Source: Gyromitra esculenta
Taxonomy: Eukaryota > Ascomycota > Pezizomycetes > Pezizales > Discinaceae
Direction: 5' to 3'
Assembly (NCBI GenBank): GCA_038503075.1
Contig: JBCAML010000015.1
Coordinates: 558,001 to 622,000 of the forward strand
Length of the DNA stretch: 64,000 nt
In this document: one piece after another, positions 34,848 through 44,552 of the stretch
Numbering within the stretch: position 1 is the stretch's first letter
Layout: each line of letters begins with the position of its first letter
Notes under the pieces: generated by a model
Told to the model about the DNA's origin: nothing
Seen by the model: only the letters and a program-made list of their open reading frames with translations
Database searches by the model: none
Program-made: the position numbers and the translations under genes

Positions 34848-36529
34848 GACTGGATGAAAAGCGCGGAGCATAGAACGAAGAAAGAAAAGCAAAGAGACGA
34901 GGGCGTAAATGAAGAAGTTATTCTGACGGTCAGATTTTGACATCATTACTTCTCTGCGCACAGTTCTCTACTGTCTTCAGTAGGGCTGCGCATCGAGGGA
35001 TCGTATTGCCATGAAATATCTTTTCGATTTGAAGCGCTAGCCCGGCACAGACCGACAGGTTTTCGCATACAGATCTTCGAAATCTGGAGCTGCTGAAGAC
35101 TGCAGCATTGGATATCGCCAATAGCACCGCAGAAGACTCAGCTAGTTTTTTTGAGCTCAATTTCTAAGACTTTCTCCGCAGATTGCTCTCGGGACAGCTG
35201 ACATATCGACGATTATTTCGCGTAGCGAAACCAGTCGATTACCAATAGATTCTTGATTGGAGGAGCTGTATGATCAGCATGTTTCGGAATGTTTCGCGAA
35301 TCTAGATGTCAAGGACACAGAGAAAAGAGTGTAGAATTTAGAGAGAATAGCGCAGAAGGGTTGGGCGTAGGCCCCTCCTATATACTACTAAGTATGGAGG
35401 TTTGTGACATCATATCGACTGCTGTCGGCCATGTTCTTATCTGACTGCTGCTGACCCACATTAATATAGAGAAATCAATCATCCCCCACTAAATCAGTAA
35501 ATCAAAAAAGAAATGTAAAGACCTAGTAAAAATTAACAAGGCATAATCTAGCCACAGAGGAAAAGGAAAGGTAAGCGTTTCAAGATCACTTATGACAACA
35601 TAGAAAGGATTGGAGTAAGGAGATATTCTCCCACTGAATCCCGCATAAAAAAGAAACAAGAAAAGCCTCCGCTAAGGGCTTTGTCCATATCTACATCCAT
35701 ATTTATATCCTAACACTTACAACTATTCCTCTACATCGAATCATCGCTCAGTTCATGCCAAGTCCTCTTTCCATATTGAAGAGCTGTAGGTTACCCATAT
35801 TCAACGGGTATTTTCGTGTCTCTCCCAAGAAAATGCTTTGATGGTTCTTGATATCATAGTGATGGATGAGGCTAGGCAGCGGGGACTCTGCCAATTTGAT
35901 TGTTGATTAGACTTGGGATATGTAGACTTATGCCCAACCCCATTTATGCAGCTTGGTACGTGCCGTGAAGCAGCAGCCTAAGACAGCAGATGATGGGGGG
36001 CCTGACTTGTTCCATTCTCACGTTTATTAGAACCCTAAGATTTCACAGTTACCCGGATTTGTCTAGGCTTCAGCTAGCAGCTCCTTATAGCTCACTAGCG
36101 GGAACCCAGGCAATATTCAAGTAAATAGCTAGACTAAAGTAGATATAGAGGAAGGAGCCAATATACTCCATTATAGTTTAAGCGAGTGATACATTGTGTA
36201 CAAAATCATGTCTGCGTACAGCTCTAACGTACTAAGCTGTCAGCTATTTGCGGTTCCAAGCTCTGTTGATAACTTAGCTAAGATATATTTCTATAATCTG
36301 GGTTCTTGGGCTCTGGTATGATCCCAGCCAGGTCTCAGTAAAAGGCGCTATGTCTCTACTACTATATCTTAAAATAAAATAGCATCTAGAAGTGCTGCAC
36401 TTCGAAGTTTCGCTGTATATTATACAGAGTTATGGCATCATATCTGTCGACACCCACCAACCGTATTCCAGCAGCAGAAAGGCCGTAAGCCACAATCAGA
36501 GGCTTCTTCTATCCCCTCAGGATTCCCAC
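34848..36529. other. intergenic between gmd and fcl
   Basis: 1.7 kb of AT-rich sequence with frequent stops, holding the promoter of gmd. A short frame at 34930-35160 has no recognisable content. The spacing excludes a bacterial-style operon, so each gene must have its own promoter. Confidence 0.55.
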
Positions 36530-37465
36530 TCAAAGCCGCACTTCGCCAGTTATGAGTGATGCCTGGAAATCTGCATAAGCCTCAACCAAACCTTCAGCGA
36601 ACCCAACCACCGGCTTCCAGCCAGTCTCCTTAATCTTCGACACATCTAGCAACTTGCGAGGCGCGCCATCGGGCTTGGTAGGATCGGTAAGAATTTCGCC
36701 TTTGAACCCAACAGTCTTTGCAACAAGGCGCGCCAGATCATATATGCTAACATCTTCTCCTACTCCAACATTGACCCAATCAGGTGGGTTGCTGAGCGAG
36801 AGCAGATGGAAACAAGCAGCAGCCAGATCATTGACGTGTAAGAACTCACGACGTGGTGTGCCCGTGCCCCAGATCGTAACTGAAGCCGCACCATTTTCCT
36901 TCGCCTCATGGAAGCGCCGTATGAGCGCAGGAATCACGTGCGAGTTCTGCGTGTGGTAGTTGTCGCCTGGCCCATAGAGGTTTGTTGGCATCACGCTGTG
37001 GTAGAGCAAGCCGTGTTGAGCGCGGTAATGCTGGCAGAGCTTTAACCCAGCAATTTTGGCGATTGCATAGGCCTCGTTGGTATTCTCGAGCGGGCTTGTC
37101 AGCAAGCAATCCTCCAGCATCGGTTGCGGCGCAAGCTTAGGGTAGATACAAGATGAACCGAGAAAGAGGACCCGAGGAACGCCAGCCCGCCGGCTGCCTT
37201 CGATCAGATTTGAAGCAATCACGAGGTTTTCGTAGATGAAATCCGCTGGGTAGGTGGAATTTGCATGAATCCCTCCAACCTTAGCAGCAGCGATTATCAC
37301 CGTGTCGGGTTTTTCCACAGCCAGATAATTGAAAACGGCTGCTTGGTTTGTTAGGTCAAGCTGCTCACGACTCGCAGTCAAAATATCGGCATTTCCCAAC
37401 TTCTCAGCCTGGCGAACGAGGGCTGATCCAACCATACCACGGTGGCCTGTGATAAAAAGTTTCAT
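36530..37465 (-). CDS. fcl: GDP-L-fucose synthase (epimerase/reductase), bacterial-like
   Basis: Second and last step of de novo GDP-L-fucose synthesis: 3,5-epimerisation and NADPH-dependent reduction. One exon, 311 residues (E. coli Fcl/WcaG has 321). Cofactor loop [18 protein letters not shown]; active-site residues align with the E. coli enzyme after an offset of three: Ser104 and Cys106 in LGSSCIYP, Tyr133 and Lys137 in AYAIAKIAG, His176 in NSHVIPAL. Further hallmarks are [51 protein letters not shown] and [13 protein letters not shown]. All residues needed for activity look intact. The overall style is that of bacterial WcaG proteins. No intron. Together with gmd it forms a complete two-step pathway. 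Confidence 0.95.
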   Translation of the reverse strand: MKLFITGHRGMVGSALVRQAEKLGNADILTASREQLDLTNQAAVFNYLAVEKPDTVIIAAAKVGGIHANSTYPADFIYENLVIASNLIEGSRRAGVPRVLFLGSSCIYPKLAPQPMLEDCLLTSPLENTNEAYAIAKIAGLKLCQHYRAQHGLLYHSVMPTNLYGPGDNYHTQNSHVIPALIRRFHEAKENGAASVTIWGTGTPRREFLHVNDLAAACFHLLSLSNPPDWVNVGVGEDVSIYDLARLVAKTVGFKGEILTDPTKPDGAPRKLLDVSKIKETGWKPVVGFAEGLVEAYADFQASLITGEVRL

Positions 37466-38327
37466 GGTCGAAAAGGTAAAAGGTTGGACGATGGAAATGT
37501 TGAATGACAGAAGTTCTCGCTAACGCTATTTACTTGCTGTAAGATTGAATCCCTGAAATGCATTGCAACGAGAACCAACAATTTGCAACCCCAATAACCA
37601 ACACACAACCGCCAATTCAACCTTAAAAGATATTCCATTAAAGAATAACGGCGCAGGACTATCCTTTGCATAAATTTCCCCCATTTTGGGATCCAATTTC
37701 TTTGAATATGAGTTATGTTTTAAGGCGTTACGGCTGCTATGCATTTCGAGGTTTTAATCTCATCCTAAGCAGTAGCTTTAGCATAACTGGACAGGGATAC
37801 TGGCTTGGCTAAACCAGTAAGATCTCACCAAACACCATGTGTAGTAATCAACAGCGTTTGGGATTAGAGGTATTCTGCTTGAAAAAAAGTCCGTTCTTTG
37901 ATTGTTCTAGGGTCTATTAGACGGGGTTTAGTGACTTATTCGGGAGTATATTTTAGGGCTGCTTTGTGGCTTGTTGAGGGATCTGTCCGGTATAAGCCCT
38001 CGTCTCTTTCCCATAAGTTCCCCGAAATCATCGAACCAGCACCATAATCTCTCTAGTACCTAAAACGGCCATACCTACATATATCCTTTGCGTACGATAG
38101 GGAGTTGAGGGGTTATGTTCCAGAGTACGTCTTCTTACTAGGACCATACTTTAGCTTTAAGTCCTGAACCCCACCCCTTCAGCAATTCCTAGCTATATAA
38201 TTAACAATCCCTAACTACACTCACTCAGTACATATGTATTTGCATAGAAGATAATTGATTCAAAGCTGCGGTTATGATTCCGTACAAATACCCTCTAATA
38301 AATTAGTACATCTACTAATATTATCTT
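37466..38327. other. intergenic, promoter side of fcl
   Basis: 862 bp between the start of fcl and the stop of the PPPDE-thioredoxin-PUL gene. No gene recognised. Confidence 0.5.
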
Positions 38328-40409
38328 CTAGCTCTCCAACAATCTTGCCACCTCCTCACAAAGTCCCTTCTCGCCCAATCCCCCATGAATCTTCCCTTTC
38401 ACTACCGCTCCAGCTTCTAAGACTTTAATAACGTCACTCACTTCACCTTCTGTTGGTGAACAATAACACAGTAATGCCAAAGATAGTATCAAACCCCTCA
38501 CCACCTCTTTGCTCTCGTTCTCACTCTTCAGCGCCTCAACTACACTGGCGACAAGATCTACGTTCACGCCGTCGAGAACTTCCTCGTTGTATACGGAACG
38601 CTGCTTCTGCGTGTATGCTGCTATGTTGAACACGAGCGAAGAAGCGGCGACACGGCAAGAAGTATGCGCGGTGTCGAGAAGCGAGGAAGTGATGAGAGAT
38701 GTGAGTGGGGTTGAGAGCGAGGTGATGGTTAAATGTGCGGCAAAGAGAGGTGTGGCGAAAAGGTTACAGGCTGCCTGGAGGGTTACAAGTCGAAGGGAAT
38801 ATGGTGTATTTGGATGTGAAGTTGGGTATGAGAGTAAAGTTTTGATGGTTGTGGCGCCTGCCAGTGTTAGTTAACTGCGAGTGACGGACTATGAAGGAGT
38901 ATAATTATACCTGATTCTTCCACGAACCAGCCAGAGACCCGCACATCAGAGAGCATGGCACGGAAGAGGTCAACCAGCGGGAAGAGTTTTTCGGCTGGAA
39001 GGCCGACAAAGGATTCACGGAGGAAGGTTGCAACATTGGAGAGATTCGGAAGATGTGCTTCAATTGCGCCTTTGGATTCACGTGTAGCGATGAAATCACT
39101 CATTGAAATCACAATAGGGTTCTTTCCGGTATCACCAAGTTTCTCGATTACTTTTGCAATTGGTGGGGCTTTTATGAAAGTGATAGGTTTCATAGGTGTG
39201 TTGAGCGTGATAGGGAGCTTGACATCCATGTGAGGGTGAGCTAGACAAATTAGTTTAAGTGTTACAAGATATTGGCGAGGCAAGAAATGCTTACGAGGAT
39301 AGGCCATCCGCAAAAGGGTATCTACCCTCGACTTCAAGTCACTCTCAGATGCACCTACCCATTCCTCAACCTTCTCGCCCTTCAAGAATGTCATGAAAGT
39401 TGGCGTCGAAGAAACCTCGAATTGAAGAGCTGCATCGTAGGCAAAGTCAATATCAACCTTGATAAATTTTGCTTTGTTCCCAGCTTCTGAAGCAAGCTCG
39501 TCGAAACGTGGGTAGATCACTTTGCAGGGCCCACATGTAGCGGAAGTGAAGAAAACCACAGCGCAAGAGCTCTCAGCGGAAGACAAAGCCACCCCAAGAT
39601 CCTTAAGCGAGTTACTAACTATGACTTTCGAAGGTGCCCTAGGTTGACCCCGAGCTTTTCCGAGCCCCCCATAAGCAGCATGCGGGGTTGGCGCAGTAGC
39701 AATTGGCCGCATGGCAGATTCCAATTGTGGCTTCAGCATTTGTCCGAACGGGGTGTTCAGAACGGTTTGTGGGAGAGATACGATATGAGGGGGGATGCCA
39801 CGGCCGCAGAGGAACTGTGAGACATCATTGGTAAAATTGTTGCAGTTGTGCTGGAAGAGATCGTAGGCTTCAGGACTGTAGATGGGTTTGAGAGAGTCGA
39901 GGTATTCGAGAAAGACCTCTTGTGGGAGGGAAGTGACACCGAGGGTGATTATTTCCATGGGTTTACCATGGTGGGTTCGCCCAGGGATGGAGAATTGAAT
40001 ACCTTGTCCTAGAGGATGTTAGTAAACCATTTTACAGGAATAATCTGGCAGGTTGGTGTACCGTAGTAGTACTCCCGACCTCCAAGGACTATACTAGTAT
40101 GATAGACAGCATCTATCGAGCTCGATCAGCAAACATAGCCGTTGAATATGTGAAACTGGGAGACTTACCTATAAACGTTCCTAAAAGCCCGAGGGAAAAC
40201 TAACCCATAAGTTAATACTAAAATAAAGGAACGATTTTAATAAACCAAATAAATCAAACGCTATGAATGTACCTGTCTCGCCATGCCTATCACTTGGAAT
40301 TAGCTTCGGCTGGTTCAAGAGCTTTCGCTGCGTGGTTAAGCTATTTCTCACCTTGCGACAAGTCATAGACATAAAGCTCGACCGGACGTTCTATCGAATC
40401 TGTAGCCAT
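38328..40409 (-). CDS. PPPDE (DeSI-like) peptidase - thioredoxin - PUL fusion protein
   Basis: Seven exons, complement(join(38328..38857,38911..39240,39295..40008,40062..40112,40169..40199,40273..40286,40352..40409)), give 575 residues. The PPPDE domain (about 1-135) starts VELYVYDLSQGMARQ and has the catalytic pair His39 (AVYHTS) and Cys107 (QHNCNNFTND), as in DeSI deSUMOylating peptidases. A thioredoxin domain follows with VVFFTSATCGPCK (Cys210, Cys213) and STPTFMTFLKGE. The C-terminal 280 residues form the armadillo-like PUL domain, which binds Cdc48/p97 in Doa1/PLAA. This three-domain order is known from fungi; a role in ubiquitin/SUMO-linked turnover is inferred. Exons 2 and 3 are only 14 and 31 nt. 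Intron 5 (39241-39294, 54 nt) has no in-frame stop, so its retention would add 18 residues. It diverges from GDA1. Confidence 0.88.
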
Positions 40410-41067
40410 GAAGCAATACAGTGATTGAAATGCAGCAGAGAAATGGAAGTTTGTGGGTCAAAATTGAGATGAAGGTGATAAAATTAATTCAAATGAGATG
40501 ATGTAACTACAGATGATTGTGGGTGAATGAATAGTGGGGAGCTTTATGAGGCCAGGCACACACCACTCTCTGTACAGTACTTATTCTACTCTGCACGTAC
40601 GCACATACACGGTCTCACTGTGGTTCTGGGGGCGTCGAAGCTTCCAGACTCTGGGCTCGGAGCCGATGGCAATAATCTTCCCGTTGAGCCTCAACAGATG
40701 TTTGGTGTCCGGGTAACCACCAAAAGCTGTTGTTAGGTCTTCATCTTTCTTCTGCTGGGATCCGCCAGATTGGGATAAAGGCACCAGATAGGGATGTTAC
40801 CCCTTTCGTCTTTTCTGTTTTAAGGTTCTTTTGGCCCCAGTCCCGATTTCCGCCAAGTCCTTCGCTGTCCAAAGCTAACTTGCGCGCCTGTCTAGTTCTT
40901 TAATTTTATTTACCTTTTATTTATTCGCTGTCCTTTATTTATTCCTTTTCAGGGCATTTCTTGTACAATATTCCTACTCTCCCTTGGTGTTGTTATTTTT
41001 ATTTTCTCCCTCTCCTCGATACCAAGCGCTGGCTTCTTACATCCACTAATTCTCTCTTTGCTTGTCC
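40410..41067. promoter_or_regulatory. divergent promoter PPPDE fusion gene / GDA1
   Basis: 658 bp between start codons; a pyrimidine-rich T/C stretch precedes the GDA1 start. No specific binding site recognised. Confidence 0.4.
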
Positions 41068-42826
41068 ATGTCGAACGTGAGAAGACGGCCTTCCCTCTGG
41101 TCCTACTTCTCATTCCAACGCCCTCACCAACGCTCCTCTAGCATCTCGTCCGCGCTTCGGCCTTCGGACGATCCTCACGAGAAACTGGGTCGCCATCAAG
41201 ATTCGGACTCCTCCCTGAGGTTTCCTGCTATGTCGAGTCGAATGATTAAGACCGTGACGCTTGGAGTCGTCTTCTGTCTTGCTCTCTTTTTGCTAGCTCC
41301 TGGGAGTTTCCCAAGTTCAGGTGTGTTCGATTGGTCCACGTGCAAGCTGAAAGGGCGCTACTAACCTCATCTCTCACTTCCTAAAGGATCTCGATCACAT
41401 GGAGGAGGAAATGGGCAAGCTGCCTCAGATCCCTCAACAGGGACCACAAAGTGCTTAAGATCTAGTTCGCCAAATAAACCGCTCGTTCAGTATGCTCTCA
41501 TGATTGATGCTGGTTCCACTGGTTCACGCATCCACGTCTATCGCTTCAACAATTGTGGCGAGACTCCTGAACTCGAGAATGAAGATTTTAAGATGACCAA
41601 ACCTGGTCTTTCATCGTTCCCGGATGACCCTGAGGGTGCTGCAAAAAGCTTGGATGTGCTGATGGAAGTAGCAATTAAATCTGTCCCTGACAAGCTTAAG
41701 GGTTGCTCTCCAGTTGCTGTCAAAGCTACCGCTGGACTGCGAATCTTGGGCCCGGAAAAGAGTGGAAAGATTTTGGAAGCCGTGAGACACAGGCTGGAGA
41801 CTGCCTATCCCTTCCCCGTTGTTGCTGGAAGTGGTGTTGAGATCATGGAAGGAAAAGACGAAGGTACGTCCTCACCATCAATTTTCGTCCTTAGTATTAA
41901 AGTTCTAACATCCATCAGGTGTTTACGCTTGGATCACAACTAACTACCTCTTGGGCAAGATTGGTACCATCGAAGACACCCCTACTGCAGCTATTTTCGA
42001 CCTCGGTGGTGGCTCTACCCAGATTGTCTTTGAACCCACATTTCCCTCCATTGGTGGTGGTATGCCCGCACACCTTGCTTCCGGCGACCACAAATACGAC
42101 CTCAAATTTGGTGGACGCCATTTCGATCTCTACCAGCACTCGCATCTTGGATACGGCCTCATGGAAGCTCGCAAGGCCATTCACAAGATCGTTGCAGTCG
42201 CCAAGGAAGCCGAAGTTGGTCCTTCATGGGCTGATAAGCCTATCGTCAACCCTTGCATCATTCCCGGCATGATTCGTGAGGTTGAGGTTGAACTCACCCT
42301 CGGCCAGAAGGTCAAAGTTAACATGACTGGCCCCTCTGAACCATCGATGCCGCAATGCCGTTTCCTTGCAGAGTCCATCCTCAAGAAGGATGAAAAGTGC
42401 GAGTTAACACCTTGCTCCTTCAACGGGATCCACCAGCCACCTCTCGAGCGTACATTTGCCACAGAGGACATCTACATTTTCTCCTATTTCTACGATCGCG
42501 CTCGTCCTCTTGGTCTTCCTGATAGCTTCACTTTGAAGGAAATGCGCGAGACAACAGCCAAGGTCTGCGGGGGTGAGAAATCATGGGACGTATTCCAGCC
42601 TATTCCCGACGCTATGGAAGAGCTCACCGGAAGACCAGAGTACTGTCTGGATTTGAACTTCATGTTGGCCCTGCTCCATACCGGGTATGAAATGCCGTTG
42701 GATCGCGAGGTTAAAATTGCGAAGAAAATTAAGGGTAATGAGCTTGGATGGTGTCTTGGTGCCTCTCTGCCGTTGCTCGATCAAGGTGCCGGTGGATGGC
42801 AGTGCAAAGTTAAGGAAGTTTCATAG
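41068..42826 (+). CDS. GDA1: Golgi guanosine diphosphatase Gda1
   Basis: Type II Golgi membrane enzyme of the GDA1/CD39 family that hydrolyses GDP (left after sugar transfer) to GMP, which is then exchanged for cytosolic GDP-sugars. Exons join(41068..41320,41387..41863,41919..42826) give 545 residues (yeast Gda1: 518). A membrane anchor lies at about 61-78 ([18 protein letters not shown]). Apyrase conserved regions: [38 protein letters not shown] and [14 protein letters not shown]-terminal Cys pairs (CELTPC, CGG) fit disulfides in the lumen. The ATG at 41068 is the first in frame. The gene may also support GDP-fucose import, given the gmd/fcl genes nearby, but it is a housekeeping gene in all fungi. 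Convergent with the NOPCHAP1-like gene. Confidence 0.94.
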
Positions 42827-43224
42827 AGAGCTGTGTTCATAGACTTTTTTTCTCTTTCTTTTCTTTGTCAGTGTTGAGTAATAGGTTTACGGCTGGGGTT
42901 ATGAGTATTGTATTGATCCATCAATTCTTTGGGCTTCTAGGTGTGGATATAGGGTTTTTGGACTGGGCGGTTGGTTTGTTGGTTAACAGATAGCTCAGTA
43001 GTAGACTCATAATGTGTGATATCATGTTAAAAATAAACGATGTAGAGCAAACCTTTCCAATTATACTTTGCTAGTTCGATAGCATTCTAGGAACTCCCGA
43101 AACGCCGTATTCTAGAGTACTAAGCCAAAGAACTGAAATCCATCTAAACTAGTATAGCATCTATTACCCTACCCAAAGCAGCTATATATAACATACGTCC
43201 CACCCAGCCTACCAAGCTTCCCAT

Positions 43225-44001
43225 TCACGATGTCTCCTTTTCCACCACCATCTTATATGCCTCCCGTTCATCTGACGTGGGCATGCCGGGAGCCTCCTCA
43301 ACCTCCTCTATCACTGGCTTCTCGCGGGGACCATTGTCGTGACGTTTATTCCCGTTCAACAATTTCGCGAGGATATCGTCTTCCTCCTCACCCTCATCCC
43401 CTTCGCCATCCTCGGAGCCAGAGTCAGACTCAGATGACTCCGGATCGCCAGGTTGGTGCGGTTTCAGTTCTTTGAGGACGCCGAGGCCGAGATTCTGCAG
43501 GTACGCATCTGTGTTAGCTTGAGTGAGCGGAGGAAGGCAGAAAACAAAATACGCATACTACAGTGCCCAAGATGAGATAAATCCGTTTGGGCGAGTCTAT
43601 CGCCTCTTAAGGACCATAGCAGTATTTAGGAGAAGGGAATGGTGGTGGTTACCATCTCGACGTACGCTTCATCTTTCGTCTCGTCGACATTTTCAATATT
43701 ACGGGATGCGATCGTTCCCGCAGCGATTTCGGACTCTAGGTCTTTGTTTGCGGCGGAGATGGCGGGGATGAAGGCATTGAGGCGAGAAAGCACTATTTAG
43801 TGTTAACCTAGATGGTTTTTATTACATTGGACAAGGATGGGGGGAAAACATACAATCCGATGATGGGGATACCGGGGTTATTGTTGGCTTCTTGCCAGGT
43901 GTTGGGCTGGCTGATACGGTGGATTGTGGGGGAGAATCTTCTTTCTTTTGCAGTTCCGCGAGAAAGTCTGCGGGAAGGGTTTCGGAATCCTTTCGAGGCA
44001 T
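43225..44001 (-). CDS. NOPCHAP1-like (DUF4598) protein
   Basis: Three exons, complement(join(43225..43494,43653..43792,43854..44001)), give 185 residues. The conserved block reads LLSRLNAFIPAISAANKDLE, ASRNIENVDETKDEAYVEM and, after the intron, NLGLGVLKELKP, the pattern of the DUF4598/NOPCHAP1 family. The human member links the box C/D snoRNP protein NOP58 to the R2TP chaperone (established for human); a similar role here is inferred. The tail is acidic (SESDSGSEDGEGDEGEEEDD). The 158-nt second intron has an alternative acceptor 14 nt earlier (ACACAG) that would break the frame, so the CTGCAG site was chosen. Family assignment comes from memory of the motif and is less certain than for the enzymes. 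Confidence 0.75.
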
Positions 44002-44315
44002 CTCTTTTTTTTTTCTTTCTTTTTCGCGGTTGGTGGGGTGCTGTGAAGATATCTTCGATCACTGGCCTTGTGTCACGGCTAGGGTTTGTGGTGTTGCTAA
44101 CTAGCCCTGACCCATAAACCTTATTTGACTGGCTTTGCGCTAGGATGCGTTCGGATACGCGTGTGTTCTGTTGCATGGTAGGTTGAGTAGAAAATTGACT
44201 GATCATAAAGCAAGATCCGTAACCGAAGCTCGTCTTGGCATCGGTTAGAACAATACCTAACTGCATGTGGCTGACAGCAACATGCGGTATTTCTAGGCAC
44301 AGCACATCCTTAGCC

Positions 44316-44552
44316 CAGCCTCCGGATTTCCAGATACACTGGGGTGCAGCACCATCGTCTCTTCTCCCTCCCCATCCTCACTTAGTTCCAGCCACTCCCA
44401 ACTATGGCCACACAAAGAAAAAGATCTCGAGCCATGGGTCCAGCCTCCGAATTTCCAGGGATATATACTGGGGCTCAACATCATCGTCTCTTCTCTCCTT
44501 CCACATCCTCGCTTAATCTCAGCCGTTTCCAACCATGACCACAGAAAAAACA
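44316..44552 (+). repeat. imperfect tandem duplication, period 125 bp
   Basis: Copy 1 (44316-44440) and copy 2 (44441-44552) share CAGCCTCCG, ATTTCCAG, CATCGTCTCTTCTC, CATCCTC and an ending with ATG, A/GCCACA and an A-rich run. The second ATG (44535) is the proposed start of the next gene; the first copy has the corresponding ATG at 44404. The duplication therefore covers the gene's leader and start codon. Confidence 0.75.

Noticed and set aside
33729..37465. Bacterial contamination of the assembly as explanation for gmd and fcl
   Set aside because: The genes are separated and flanked by AT-rich, TACATGTA-bearing DNA like the rest of the window and lie between ordinary fungal genes; still, read coverage should be checked.
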